A stretch of 64,000 nucleotides of DNA from Phycisphaeraceae bacterium (GCA_004213555.1 SHAP01000002.1:62001-126000); one strand, 5' to 3'; shown: positions 53,501 to 61,782, counted from the first letter of the stretch. Program-made: numbers and translations. Notes: generated by a model not told the origin, from the letters alone.

Positions 53501-53700
53501 GCGCGGTATTGCTGCTTCAGTCGGCCTTGCTCGTCGGCAATACGCACCCAGCCACCTCGGTCTTCGGTGGGTTCCAGAAGCGCTGCGGTGGTGGTGTTGC
53601 TGGTGCTGGGGTCTCGATCCGTCGCCCGGAGCGCGACGGCCACCACTCCAGACAGGCCCAAGGCAAAGAGCCCCACCGCGACAACGGTGCTGGTTCTCAT
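50512..53700 (-). CDS. Very large LptC/OstA-like LPS transport protein
   Basis: A 1062-residue protein with one N-terminal membrane helix (VVAVGLFALGLSGVVAVALR). The next part (LGPGWIKVQGVDLRLIDPNT, EIRLRAEQGELLAPSG) resembles LptC, and many later beta segments (YEAVLTDNVRVTFPGQRQVQ, RAVDAQGNVELNES, VEADGAPEDGERFRLQADAM) resemble the OstA/LptA jellyroll. LptC and LptA are each under 200 residues in E. coli, so here one very long beta-taco may replace both and bridge the periplasm. It overlaps kdsC by ATGA, giving kdsD-kdsC-lptC/ostA. A run of eight C lies in the coding strand (about 51049-51056). Export to the outer membrane is inferred. Confidence 0.82.
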   Translation of the reverse strand: MRTSTVVAVGLFALGLSGVVAVALRATDRDPSTSNTTTAALLEPTEDRGGWVRIADEQGRLKQQYRADTLEPSPDDLGPGWIKVQGVDLRLIDPNTAQEIRLRAEQGELLAPSGGLQRGTLRGGVQVELRESPEAKPTLTLNTNKVSFDEILGEIRAESRMVAEGERGGFIGSKLVIRTAADGSPVRITLQSLEVLTLTEAEEDSAADTTQPSATLQTPPQNASATPNANSRDQLPRRYEAVLTDNVRVTFPGQRQVQAETAITRFGGNTLTLSELPPEQPIPGRAAFLARNAFAGVEDETIRVTADGPLVIVPLVASGSNESDLVLTGQPVTLREFRDPESPIVVTGSRVEAWRSGRGRLTPNDDGQVLLQDDIVTAQAAALEWNRTKGDASLVGPGLVTLQDEATTTTTTITFADEASIEGDEGGLRPRQVRFMPALVTRAEATLQADVLAAEFGEGGGLRAVDAQGNVELNESTQQVRAGRLRAVYPESGSSTNEPSLVIAEDRVVLVDGRGRRATGGRLEARPADGWAELTGSGVSILDEDLRLEGESLQLDDLAGRVTVQGRGRLRREGDEQLRVDWAENAVFQRDSEDAGGLVQIAGNVSVRDADLRLDGAERLTLGLQTVDGETKPQAFAAEGDVNLTFVPEEAALRGERVDASFDALGQPTELLLRGNASVQQAGREIAAEAIDARFGTGEDNETTITSVLAETQVRVRDAERLAFGSRLDRGPDGVATLTGAPVQLVASGWAFETSGAVHLAEDTTAAKADGPGSLRAFDPIALPEGLPRRAPAIPTDHTLHARWNEGLTVDASNENTLQATFRGNVEADGAPEDGERFRLQADAMVCAFDRASTVKEGRLREVVLSGQARVERTTGDFSGNTPPDLLSIRAQTITMSPSGNTVNAEGPGQVVFRSADQSQEGPFRGAGESLLEFQDELRLRPAPRERLVIELAGEVGCIHQDSAGALSTLTAETLRATVSGTSEGRDLSGIAAEGGVVVRTPTREVVAGRFDADLDGGLAEATAARPARITITERANGRSWTADSILWDLEEDRIRVRGVGE

Positions 53701-54188
53701 GGGGCAGGTACGCCGGGGCCCAAGATGCGATCGACCAATTCACGAATGGCACCGTGGCCACCCGGGGCTTTCAAGATGGTTCCTGCTCGCTCCCGAACCG
53801 CCGGCACGGCATCGGCGGGGCACGCGGAGAAACCTGCCAGGGCGAACATGTCCAGATCGGGCAAGTCGTCGCCCACCGCGATCATGGATGCGCAGGAAAG
53901 GTCGAGGGTGTTGGCGACTTCCCGCAACGTCTCGGCTTTGTCTTTGACGCCCGTGCGCACGGCATGGAAGCCCAGGGAAGCCAGCCGAGCTTTGACTTCG
54001 GGTCGGTCTCGACCGGTGATGGCGACCAAGGTTCGGCCCGACTCCCGCCAGCGGACCAATCCCAACCCATCTTTGACACAGAACCGAACCGATTGGGTGC
54101 CGTTTTCGTGCACATGAATCGCCCCGTCGGTGAGAACGCCATCGACGTCCACCACCAGCGTGTTCACTTGGTCGGAGCTTGGCATCAT
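53697..54188 (-). CDS. kdsC: 3-deoxy-D-manno-octulosonate 8-phosphate phosphatase
   Basis: A 163-residue HAD phosphatase that turns Kdo-8-phosphate into Kdo for LPS. The catalytic motif is VVDVDGVLTDGAIHVHENG with both Asp; motif II is AITGRDRPEVK; motif III is AVGDDLPDLDMF. The DGVLTDG form and length without a cap domain are typical of KdsC. It is coupled to kdsD upstream and to the LptC/OstA-like gene downstream. The start could also be the second Met; the two differ by one residue. Confidence 0.95.
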   Translation of the reverse strand: MMPSSDQVNTLVVDVDGVLTDGAIHVHENGTQSVRFCVKDGLGLVRWRESGRTLVAITGRDRPEVKARLASLGFHAVRTGVKDKAETLREVANTLDLSCASMIAVGDDLPDLDMFALAGFSACPADAVPAVRERAGTILKAPGGHGAIRELVDRILGPGVPAP

Positions 54189-55216
54189 GAGGGGTCTCGC
54201 ACAACCTTGAGCGTGATCAAATCTTGCACGTCGAGCAAGCCCACGGGTCGTCCTTCGGCGTCCACAATGGGTATCTCATCCACGCGGTAGGTGCGGACCA
54301 AACGCTCGGCTTCTCGAAGTGGTTGGTCTTCCTGCAACGTGCGGGGACTTTTGGTCATCGATTCCGACGCGGGGCCATCGATGGCCTCGGGGTTGTCGAG
54401 CAGCAAACGCCGCAAATCCCCGTCGGTCATGATGCCTTCCAAGACGCCGTGATCATCGGTCAACAGCAATGCCCCCGAGCGTCGGCCTTCGCTGGCTTCG
54501 CGGGCGGTCCGCAGGGCGGTCCGAATGGGAGTGGAGGACGGGATCGCTTCCACGCCCTCGCCCACACGGAAGCGAAGCATGGATCCGATGGGTCGCAGGG
54601 CCGCGCCCAACGCGCCACCCGGATGGCGACGCGCGAACTCATCGGGTCCGAATCCACGGCCTTCGGCCGCGGCCAAGGCCAAGGCGTCACCCGCCGCCAA
54701 TTGCAATGTGGTGGAAGTGGTGGGGGCCAAATCCCACGGGCAAGCTTCGTCGGGGGTGGCGTCGGGAGGGGCCAAACGCAGGTGCACGCTCACCGATTCC
54801 GCCAGTGGCGAATCGTCATGGGCGCTCATCCCAATGGTGGGTACGCCATCGGTTCGCAGATGCAGTGCCAAGTCAACCACTTCGGCGGTGCCGCCAGAAT
54901 TTGAAATCAACAGTGCAACGTCTTCGGGACCAATCCGTCCGAGGTCGCCATGCACTGCTTCGGAAGGATGCAAAAAGCTTGAGGGCAGCCCCAAGCTGGA
55001 GCAGGTGGCACTGATTTTGGCGCCCACCAGTCCGCTTTTGCCCATGCCGGAGACGACCAAGTGTCCTTGGCAAGGGATCAGAAGTTCCACCGCCTTCGCC
55101 CAAGCGAGCCGCTGGGATTCGTCGGTGTTCAGCCCCTCGGCCAAGGCCAGCATGGCTTGGCCTTCGGTTCGGAGTGTCTGCAACACCCGTTCATGCACGG
55201 TCAACGGATCAGCCAT
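54185..55216 (-). CDS. kdsD: Arabinose-5-phosphate isomerase
   Basis: A 343-residue enzyme that converts ribulose-5-phosphate to arabinose-5-phosphate, the first Kdo precursor. The start at 55216 (MADPLTVHERV) is preferred because an upstream ATG at 55255 overlaps the start of scpA on the other strand. The SIS domain has VVSGMGKSGLVGAKISATCS, HPSEAVHGDLGRIGPEDVAL and SNSGGTAEV. Two CBS domains follow (GVLEGIMTDGDLRRLL and VDEIPIVDAEGRPVGLLDVQ). It forms a Kdo unit with kdsC. The 37 bp to divergent scpA must hold both translation starts. Confidence 0.95.
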   Translation of the reverse strand: MADPLTVHERVLQTLRTEGQAMLALAEGLNTDESQRLAWAKAVELLIPCQGHLVVSGMGKSGLVGAKISATCSSLGLPSSFLHPSEAVHGDLGRIGPEDVALLISNSGGTAEVVDLALHLRTDGVPTIGMSAHDDSPLAESVSVHLRLAPPDATPDEACPWDLAPTTSTTLQLAAGDALALAAAEGRGFGPDEFARRHPGGALGAALRPIGSMLRFRVGEGVEAIPSSTPIRTALRTAREASEGRRSGALLLTDDHGVLEGIMTDGDLRRLLLDNPEAIDGPASESMTKSPRTLQEDQPLREAERLVRTYRVDEIPIVDAEGRPVGLLDVQDLITLKVVRDPS

Positions 55217-55253
55217 TGGTCGAGGTGCATCGTACCCCGTAGGATGGGCTTCC

Positions 55254-56105
55254 ATGACTGTGGAGCCCCAGATGCGTCAAGAGGACTGGCACGTCCGCTT
55301 GCCCGATTTTGAAGGACCCTTCGATCTGTTGTTGCATCTGGTGCGGCGGGGGGAGCTCGACGTCTCCACCATGCCCCTGCATGAGGTCGCCGACGAGTAC
55401 CTCGAAATTCTGGCCCAGTTGCCGGAAATCGATGTTGAGGAGGCTGGTGAGTTCCTCTTGGTGGCCTCGTTGCTGGTCGATCTCAAGATCAAGCGGCTGG
55501 AAGCGGAGTTTGGCCGTCGTTCCCCGGATGTCGATGCCGAGTCCTCCGAAGTGCCCGAAGTGGTGCCTGACGATCCCGCCATGCAACTGACCCAAGCGTT
55601 GCTGCGTTATCAGCGGGTGCGTGATGCGGCGGCGGAACTTCGCGATTTGGGACGAGCGGCTGCGGGTCGCCGTCCGCGTCAAGCCCCGCCTCACACCCCA
55701 GGAAGCGAACCAGGCCTCGATCTCGAAGATGCCCACGTCGGAGATTTGGTCACGGCCTTGCGGGCCTTGGCCGAACGGGTGGACCTGCGCCGGATCGGCG
55801 ACCACGTGATCGAGTTTGATGAAGTGCCCATGGAAACCTTGCAGTCGGAGTTGATTGCCAACTTGCGGCGTGCTCCCGAGCAGGTCATGCCACTGCAAAC
55901 GACATACGCCGATCGTCCTGTACCCTGGCGGGTGGGCATGTTCTGTGCCACGTTGGAGTTGGTGAGGACTCAGGTTGTGATGGTCCGTCAGTCACACGTC
56001 GACGACATCATCGAGGTCCGTCTGCGTCCCGACGAGGCTTCGGAACCCGGCCAGTCTTCGCAAACCGAGCGCGAGCTTCTTCCGCCTTCTTCTGAGCCGG
56101 CGTAA
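55254..56105 (+). CDS. scpA: Segregation and condensation protein A
   Basis: A 283-residue kleisin of the SMC-ScpAB condensin, which organises the chromosome. The ATG at 55254 has AGGA nine bases upstream. Motifs are FEGPFDLLLHLVRRGELDVS, EYLEILAQLPEIDVEEAGEF, LLVASLLVDLKIKRLEAEFG and a C-terminal winged-helix segment (FCATLELVRTQVVMVRQS). The middle linker is acidic and variable. scpB is not in the window. Its 3' end overlaps the RluB-type gene tail-to-tail by 98 bp. Confidence 0.93.
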   Translation: MTVEPQMRQEDWHVRLPDFEGPFDLLLHLVRRGELDVSTMPLHEVADEYLEILAQLPEIDVEEAGEFLLVASLLVDLKIKRLEAEFGRRSPDVDAESSEVPEVVPDDPAMQLTQALLRYQRVRDAAAELRDLGRAAAGRRPRQAPPHTPGSEPGLDLEDAHVGDLVTALRALAERVDLRRIGDHVIEFDEVPMETLQSELIANLRRAPEQVMPLQTTYADRPVPWRVGMFCATLELVRTQVVMVRQSHVDDIIEVRLRPDEASEPGQSSQTERELLPPSSEPA

Positions 56106-57051
56106 GACGATCGGGGTCAACCGGCCGATCCAAACCTGTGTCTTTGCGTTTGGCGCTCGCTTTGGTGGTGCTGCTGTCGCGTGCATCCAAAGGGCGCACT
56201 TTGCCGACCCGAGCTTGGCGACCTTTGCGTTCACCTGGACGTTTCGAACTGGCATGGTGCAGGGCTTCCAGTTCTTCGGGCGTGAGATCCCGCCATGAGC
56301 CGCTCTTCAGACCGGTCATCTTGACTGGACCCACTTGCACCCGGTGGAGTTTGCGAACCTTGTGTCCCACCAACAACAGCATGCGGCGGATCTGGCGGTT
56401 GCGGCCTTCATGCAACTCCATCAAAACTTTGGTGGTGCGGCGCTCTCGGCTGATGAGTTGCAATCGGATGGGCTCGGTGCGGCGGCCGGGTTGATCTCGA
56501 TTGGCCAAGTGCAATCCTTGTTCGAGTTTGCGCAAAGCCCTGTCGTCCAGATCGCCGTCAAGCACCACTTCGTAGGTTTTGTGCACTTCAAAGCGGGGGT
56601 GGGCAAGCCGGTGCGCGAGTTCACCATCGTTGGTCAGCAAGAGCATCCCCGTGGAATCGGCGTCGAGACGTCCAACCGGGAATAGGCGAACGCCGGTGGG
56701 ATGGCCCACCAAATCGATCGCACGTGGTCGACCCGCCGGGTCGGCATTGGTGCTGACCACGCCCTTTGGTTTCCACAACATGACGTAGACCAAAGCTTCA
56801 CGGCGGATGGGTTCGCCGTTGACCAAGATGCGGTCCTTGGCGGGATCTACAAAAACGGGCAGGGTCCGGACGGTGATGCCATTGACCTCAACCGCGCCTT
56901 CTTCGATAAGGGTCTCGCACGCCCGGCGTGAGGCCACCCCAGCGTCGGCCATGATGGTCTGAAGCCGTTTGCCGCGTTTGGGGTCGTTGAATCGTGGCTC
57001 TTTGGGCTTGTCGCCGCCAGAGATCCAGCCGGGTTGGGGATCGATACCCAT
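56008..57051 (-). CDS. rluB: RluB/RsuA-family pseudouridine synthase
   Basis: A 347-residue protein; the ATG at 57051 has AGGAT seven bases upstream. It has an S4 RNA-binding domain (KRLQTIMADAGVASRRACET, EEGAVEVNGITV) and the catalytic domain with YVMLWKPKGVVSTNADPAGR, FPVGRLDADSTGMLLLTNDG, the catalytic Asp in GRLDADS, and EGRNRQIRRML. It is probably the large-subunit enzyme RluB, which often sits near scpA/scpB, though RsuA or RluE are not excluded. The last ~70 residues are a basic, low-complexity tail; part of it is encoded opposite scpA. Confidence 0.9.
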   Translation of the reverse strand: MGIDPQPGWISGGDKPKEPRFNDPKRGKRLQTIMADAGVASRRACETLIEEGAVEVNGITVRTLPVFVDPAKDRILVNGEPIRREALVYVMLWKPKGVVSTNADPAGRPRAIDLVGHPTGVRLFPVGRLDADSTGMLLLTNDGELAHRLAHPRFEVHKTYEVVLDGDLDDRALRKLEQGLHLANRDQPGRRTEPIRLQLISRERRTTKVLMELHEGRNRQIRRMLLLVGHKVRKLHRVQVGPVKMTGLKSGSWRDLTPEELEALHHASSKRPGERKGRQARVGKVRPLDARDSSTTKASAKRKDTGLDRPVDPDRLTPAQKKAEEARARFAKTGRVPKPRRDADGPR

Positions 57052-57097
57052 TCGTGCGATCCTACCAAGAGTCACGAACAGACCGGAGATTCGGTTT

Positions 57098-57565
57098 GTG
57101 CGGTTTGAGATGCACTCCCTCGACAAGTCTGGCCTTCATGCGCCCGATGAAGGTGTCATGAATCATGATTTTCTCAGCCACCGCGATGCACGTTCCACGG
57201 GAGCCTTCGACTACCGCACCCCCTCGGCCCAATTTCGGTGTCGAGAGGGTGTGCTGTCCATTCGTCCCGTGGGGCCAGAATTCGGTGTTCGAGAGGAAGA
57301 GGTGGTGCTGGCGGAGTTGGAATCATGCTTGCAGCAAGTGGGGCGACGCTTGCGCGCGATCGCTTTGGACATGACTGATATTGCGACGCCGAAAAGCCAT
57401 GGCTTGAAATTCTGCTTTGAATTGTCTCGCCGAGCCAAACGGGATCATGCTTCTCTTTCGATTCGAGTTGCAAGCACCGCCTGGATCGATGCGTTCGAAC
57501 TGCTGCACAGTGGGGATGCGTTCACTGTTGAACATGGTCCAGCTCGGGCGAGCTGGGCCACGTAA
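57098..57565 (+). CDS. STAS-like protein
   Basis: A 155-residue protein from the GTG at 57098, which has GGAG nine bases upstream; ATGs at 57110 and 57158 are alternatives. The core shows a STAS/anti-sigma antagonist pattern: a first strand GVLSIRPVGPEF, LRAIALDMTDIATPKSHGLK, and FELSRRAKRDHASLSIRVAS followed by an ELLHSGDAFTVEH end. STAS proteins act in partner-switching or as mechanical sensors. The phosphorylatable Ser usual in such antagonists (DSSG) is replaced by TPKSHG, so regulation by phosphorylation at that site is doubtful. Confidence 0.65.
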   Translation: MRFEMHSLDKSGLHAPDEGVMNHDFLSHRDARSTGAFDYRTPSAQFRCREGVLSIRPVGPEFGVREEEVVLAELESCLQQVGRRLRAIALDMTDIATPKSHGLKFCFELSRRAKRDHASLSIRVASTAWIDAFELLHSGDAFTVEHGPARASWAT

Positions 57566-57582
57566 GCGGGCAGAGACTTGAA

Positions 57583-58152
57583 TCAGGACAGGCCGACGCT
57601 GACATCCACCGGTTGGGCGGCGGGTTCGTAGTTCGGCTCCAAAGCCAAGTTCAAGGGAATGCGTTTGCCGTTGCCATCGGTGGGGAGGTTGTCCTCGTCG
57701 ATGATGCGTTGAATGGCCATGACGCCTTCAATCAGCATTTCTGGTCGAGGGGGGCAGCCCGGTACGTAGACATCCACGGGGAGGAACTGGTCCACCCCTT
57801 GGACCACCGCATACGTATCAAATACGCCGCCAGTGCTGGCGCACGCGCCCATGGAGATCACCCATTTGGGTTCACACATTTGGTTGTAAATCCGGTGCAT
57901 GACCGGCAGCATTTTGGTGGAGATTCGACCGGCAACGATCATCAAGTCGGCCTGTCGAGGACTGAACCGAAAAACTTCCGCGCCAAAGCGGGACAGGTCG
58001 TACCGGCTCATGGCCGTGGCCATCAATTCGATGCCGCAGCACGCCGTGGCGAAGGGCATCGGCCACACCGCTGAACGCCGGGCCCAGTTGATGACGGCCT
58101 GCACCTGGGTGGTGAGGATGTTGTCGACGGGCATGGTGGCTTCGAGACCCAT
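57583..58152 (-). CDS. nuoB: NADH-quinone oxidoreductase subunit B
   Basis: A 189-residue complex I subunit that binds the N2 iron-sulfur cluster near the quinone site. The start at 58152 ([13 protein letters not shown]) has AGGAG upstream. The cluster ligands are visible: [12 protein letters not shown] with two Cys, [13 protein letters not shown] and [13 protein letters not shown]. The C-terminal tail is slightly longer than usual. It is on the opposite strand and 7.6 kb from nuoC, whereas these genes are normally adjacent. The upstream gene is the HNH protein, divergent, with 122 bp between. Confidence 0.96.
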   Translation of the reverse strand: MGLEATMPVDNILTTQVQAVINWARRSAVWPMPFATACCGIELMATAMSRYDLSRFGAEVFRFSPRQADLMIVAGRISTKMLPVMHRIYNQMCEPKWVISMGACASTGGVFDTYAVVQGVDQFLPVDVYVPGCPPRPEMLIEGVMAIQRIIDEDNLPTDGNGKRIPLNLALEPNYEPAAQPVDVSVGLS

Positions 58153-58274
58153 GGTTGCAAATCTCCTATGAATGAATAGTACGCCCCTCGGGCCTCCAAA
58201 TTCCAGCCAATGCAAATAGATTCCTCATATCGGTCTAGGCCTGATTTGCCCAATTCTTGGGGTATGGTAGTGAC

Positions 58275-58946
58275 ATGTCGGAAAGGACTCCGATCTTGGA
58301 CCCCGCCTCCACCCTCACGATGGGTGCGGCTCTTGATGAGCCGGTCCTGCTGCTCAATCGGCTCTATGCCGCCGTTCGTATTGTCTCGGCCCGACGGGCG
58401 TTCAGCTTGTTGTGCAAGCAACTGGCCGAAGTGATCGCGGTGGAAGAGGAGGGGATGCGGACCTACGACTTCGCCGACTGGTGCGACATCGCTGATGTTC
58501 GGCGCGAAATCGAAGGGGATCAATACCGCTGGGTCAAGACGCCCCGACTGGAACTGCCGGTGCCCCCAGTGGTGCGACTCTTTTCCTATGACAAGTTTCC
58601 AAAGTTGGAAACCAAGCTGTCACGCCGCAACATTTTTGCTCGGGATGAGCACCGATGTCAGTATTGCGGGCAACGGTTCCGCCTTAAAGATCTGACCATC
58701 GATCATGTCATCCCTCGAGTGCAGGGCGGGGAGAACACTTGGGAAAACCTGGTGTGTGCCTGTTACAAGTGCAACGCCAAGAAAGGGGGGCGGACCCCCA
58801 GCCAAGCGAACATGCAGCTCATCCGAAAACCGCAACGCCCCAAAGTCGATCCGAACCGCAAGCTTCGGGTTGGACCGGTTCAGTTCCGTTCTTGGAAGGC
58901 CTTCTTGAACAACGCCTATTGGAACGTTGAACTTCGCGAGAGTTGA
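58275..58946 (+). CDS. HNH endonuclease-family protein
   Basis: A 223-residue protein from the ATG at 58275 (a TTG six codons earlier is possible). The N-terminal half (EPVLLLNRLYAAVRIVSARR, ALL-like helices) is seen in many bacterial HNH proteins. The HNH nuclease core is RDEHRCQYCGQRF, IDHVIPRVQGGENTWENLVC and CYKCNAKKGG, with the Cys pairs binding zinc and the catalytic His in IDHVIP. It is common, chromosomal and usually uncharacterised; a role in DNA processing is likely, but no partner is present. Confidence 0.92.
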   Translation: MSERTPILDPASTLTMGAALDEPVLLLNRLYAAVRIVSARRAFSLLCKQLAEVIAVEEEGMRTYDFADWCDIADVRREIEGDQYRWVKTPRLELPVPPVVRLFSYDKFPKLETKLSRRNIFARDEHRCQYCGQRFRLKDLTIDHVIPRVQGGENTWENLVCACYKCNAKKGGRTPSQANMQLIRKPQRPKVDPNRKLRVGPVQFRSWKAFLNNAYWNVELRES

Positions 58947-58968
58947 ACCGCAGGCTGTGGCGGAAAAT

Positions 58969-60561
58969 TCAATGCCGGAAGTGACGCCGTCCGGTGAACA
59001 GCATGGTGACGTTGCGTTGGTTGCACAGATCAATCGATTCTTGATCACGCTTGGAGCCGCCAGGCTGCACGATGGTGTGCACGCCGGTGTTGATCAGGGA
59101 TTCGGGACCGTCTGGGAAAGGAAAGAAGGCGTCGCTGGTCGCGATGGCGCTGCTTGACTCGGCCAAACGTGTTCCCGCCTTTTCGATGGCGATCCGGCAT
59201 GAAGTCAAGCGGTCCATTTGCCCCGCGCCCGCCCCCAGCAATCCGCGGGCATCACCCACGGCCACGGCATTGGACGAAAGATGCTTGACGATGGTCCACA
59301 GGTGGGTGGCCGCCGCGAGGGTGGCCGCTTCAGGCTTGGGCCCGGCCACGTGTTGCCAGGTGGTGGCATCCGTGGTCAGGGTGTCTGGCTCTTGCACCAA
59401 CGCGCCGCCGCGAATGGTCTTGAGTGCGATGTCTCCCGGCTGCGCCTCGAGTTCGCCGTACTCAAGCAAGCGGGCGTTGGGCCATCGTTCGGCCAAACGG
59501 CTGCTGGCCTCGGGAGAGAACTTGGGGGCAAGGATGACTTCAAGGAACCGACCTGGCTGGGCAATGTGCTCCGCGAGAGGCAGATCCACATGTGACCACA
59601 GGGCCAAGATGCCGCCAAAAGCCGCGATGGGGTCGCCCGCCCAAGCATCATCGAGCACCGCAAGGGGGTCGTCGCCCGCCGCCGCACCGCATGGGTTGGT
59701 GTGTTTGATGATCGCCGCCGCTGCGGGAGCATTTTGGCCGAGATCGGCCACCAAATCCAACGCGGCGGCGGCATCGGCCAGATTGTTGTAACTCAGTTCT
59801 TTTCCGGAGAGTTGTTTGGCCTGAAGAACCCCAGCGCCTGATCGGGTGGGATAGGCCCAGGCGGCTTGGTGAGGATTTTCGCCATACCGAAGCGCGTGTC
59901 CCGTCGAAAGCCCCAGTTGCACTGGGGGGGCGGCGGCTCCAGTATGGTCCGCGCCGGTGTGTTCCAACATCCATGTGGCAATGGCCGCGTCGTAGGTGGC
60001 GGTGGTGCGAAAGGCTTCCGCCGCCAAGGTGGACCTGGTCTGGCGACTCAGTTGCCCATCGTTTTGATCCAACTCGTCTTGAATTCCTTGGTACTGCGCT
60101 GGTGAAGTGACAATCGCCGTCCACAGGTGATTTTTGGCCGCGCTGCGCACCATCGCAGGACCACCAATATCAATTTGTTCAATCACCTCGGCGGCAGGAG
60201 CGCCCGAGGCCAGGGTCTCGGTGAACGGGTAGAGGTTCACGCAGACCAAATCGATGGGGTCAATGCCGTGTTGTTCGGCAGCGCTTCGGTGGCTTTCCAA
60301 CTCTCTTCGGGCCAACAGACCACCATGCACGCGGGGATGCAGCGTCTTCAAGCGGCCATCCATCATTTCTGGGAATCCAGTCAGATCGTCAATGGCCCGA
60401 ACGGTCAATCCGGCGGCTTCCAAAGCCCGAGCGGTGCCTCCGGTGGAAACAAGTTCCACGCCTCGTTCGGCGAGCGCGGTCGCGAAGGGGACAATGTCGG
60501 TCTTGTCACTGACGGACAGAAGGGCCCGTCGAACGGCAACGAAGTCTGTTGGTTTTTGCAC
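58969..60561 (-). CDS. purH: Bifunctional AICAR formyltransferase/IMP cyclohydrolase
   Basis: A 530-residue enzyme for the last two steps of IMP synthesis. The cyclohydrolase part is at the N-terminus (RRALLSVSDKTDIVPFA, LVSTGGTARAL, MMDGRLKTLHPRVHGGLLAR). The transformylase part follows, with RYGENPHQAAW, GKELSYNNLADAAAALDL, IIKHTNPCGAA, AAFGGILAL and DAFFPFPDG. All active-site blocks look intact. It lies 14 bp after the PQQ-type propeller gene on the same strand, an unusual pairing. Confidence 0.97.
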   Translation of the reverse strand: MQKPTDFVAVRRALLSVSDKTDIVPFATALAERGVELVSTGGTARALEAAGLTVRAIDDLTGFPEMMDGRLKTLHPRVHGGLLARRELESHRSAAEQHGIDPIDLVCVNLYPFTETLASGAPAAEVIEQIDIGGPAMVRSAAKNHLWTAIVTSPAQYQGIQDELDQNDGQLSRQTRSTLAAEAFRTTATYDAAIATWMLEHTGADHTGAAAPPVQLGLSTGHALRYGENPHQAAWAYPTRSGAGVLQAKQLSGKELSYNNLADAAAALDLVADLGQNAPAAAAIIKHTNPCGAAAGDDPLAVLDDAWAGDPIAAFGGILALWSHVDLPLAEHIAQPGRFLEVILAPKFSPEASSRLAERWPNARLLEYGELEAQPGDIALKTIRGGALVQEPDTLTTDATTWQHVAGPKPEAATLAAATHLWTIVKHLSSNAVAVGDARGLLGAGAGQMDRLTSCRIAIEKAGTRLAESSSAIATSDAFFPFPDGPESLINTGVHTIVQPGGSKRDQESIDLCNQRNVTMLFTGRRHFRH

Positions 60562-60575
60562 GGTTCAGATCGTGG

Positions 60576-61694
60576 TCAGTTTCGTTTGGTCAGGCCAACC
60601 ACACCGGACTTTCCAACGAAAGCCACCAGTGGTCCGGTGGTTTGCAGAAACCGGTCCGCTCCGGCCGGAACTTCCGCAGTCACGCGGCCATCTTTTCGAC
60701 GGACCACCCGGAGGACAGCATCTTCGGCATCGTGAAGCAGCAATGTGCGGCCGTCGTGAGCGATGATTTGACCGTCTGCTTTTTCCGAGATCCAAGACAG
60801 CACGCCGCCAGGTTCATCGCGGGGAGCGGCCACAAACGCGTGCAATCCCTTGCCGGGAACGGCGACATAACAGTCTTCTTCGGCAACGATTGGTCCGCCA
60901 GCAGGAGCCCCTTCCAAGAGGCGTTCCCATGCCACCGGTGAGTCGAAATGGTTGTAGCAGCGGATGTAGCCGTCGGCGGAGGCGACGTACACCTTGTTGC
61001 CGGAAATGGCGGCGGGACCGGTCGCTGGTCCCAAGAGTTTTTTGCGCCAGATCAGGGCGCCGTTTCCAGATTGCAAGCAAAGCACGCCGCCATCTCGAGC
61101 CGCCGCCACCAGCAGATCGCCACCGGCCGAGACGTCGCACGCCATGGCATCGCCGCAGTCAAAAGCACGCCATGGCACCTCGAGGTCTGGGTTGTACCAC
61201 TGGACCACCCCACGGTTTGTGCCAAACACCATGTACTTCCCAACTTCAATCGGGTTGGTGTCGGGAAGTCGGTCCATGCTGACCCGCTTGGTCATGGCGC
61301 CGTTGGTGCCGTCGAACTTGAGGAGTTCAGATCCCAGGCCCACCAACACCATGGGGGTGACTTTGGCCGCCAGACCTTGGCCTCTTCGCATTTCAAACGT
61401 GTGGATAAAGTCGGGGGTCGATTCGGCCCCGGTGACTTGGACACTCCACATGATGCGTCCACTTTGGAGGTTCAGGCTGGAGAGGAAATTTTGCTCGTCC
61501 AGCACGTACAGTTGGTTCCCCAACTGTTCGGCGTGCCGAACTTCTCCGCCGGGCAAAGGCACGGTCCATGCCACCCGCTGTCCAATTGCTTTGGCCGTTT
61601 CGAACGGAACCCCATCCTCGGCCAAGGTTTGGGTGCTGAGGCCAGAGGTGATGGCCAGGCAGGCCTTCAGGATGAACTTTTGCATGCGGGGCAT
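60576..61694 (-). CDS. Secreted PQQ-type beta-propeller protein
   Basis: A 372-residue protein; AGGAG lies five bases before the ATG at 61694, and a signal peptide follows (MQKFILKACLAITSGLSTQT). The body has PQQ/BamB-like blades: LYVLDEQNFLSSLNLQSGRI, LLVAARDG-like VAAARDGGVLCLQSGNGALI and KVYVASADGYIRCYNH. It resembles BamB-type or pyrrolo-quinoline repeat domains but lacks known catalytic residues. Likely a periplasmic scaffold. It precedes purH and may share its transcript. Confidence 0.8.
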   Translation of the reverse strand: MPRMQKFILKACLAITSGLSTQTLAEDGVPFETAKAIGQRVAWTVPLPGGEVRHAEQLGNQLYVLDEQNFLSSLNLQSGRIMWSVQVTGAESTPDFIHTFEMRRGQGLAAKVTPMVLVGLGSELLKFDGTNGAMTKRVSMDRLPDTNPIEVGKYMVFGTNRGVVQWYNPDLEVPWRAFDCGDAMACDVSAGGDLLVAAARDGGVLCLQSGNGALIWRKKLLGPATGPAAISGNKVYVASADGYIRCYNHFDSPVAWERLLEGAPAGGPIVAEEDCYVAVPGKGLHAFVAAPRDEPGGVLSWISEKADGQIIAHDGRTLLLHDAEDAVLRVVRRKDGRVTAEVPAGADRFLQTTGPLVAFVGKSGVVGLTKRN

Positions 61695-61782
61695 ATGGGC
61701 TCCTCGGAGTTGCCGGTGACGCGGCTATGGTGAATGGTTCAGTATCTCGACTTCAGGTCCGCATCGTCAAGGAGGAGTCTCC

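Noticed and set aside
61695-61782. FMN riboswitch before ribE
   Set aside because: The 88-bp leader is too short and lacks the conserved RFN element stems.
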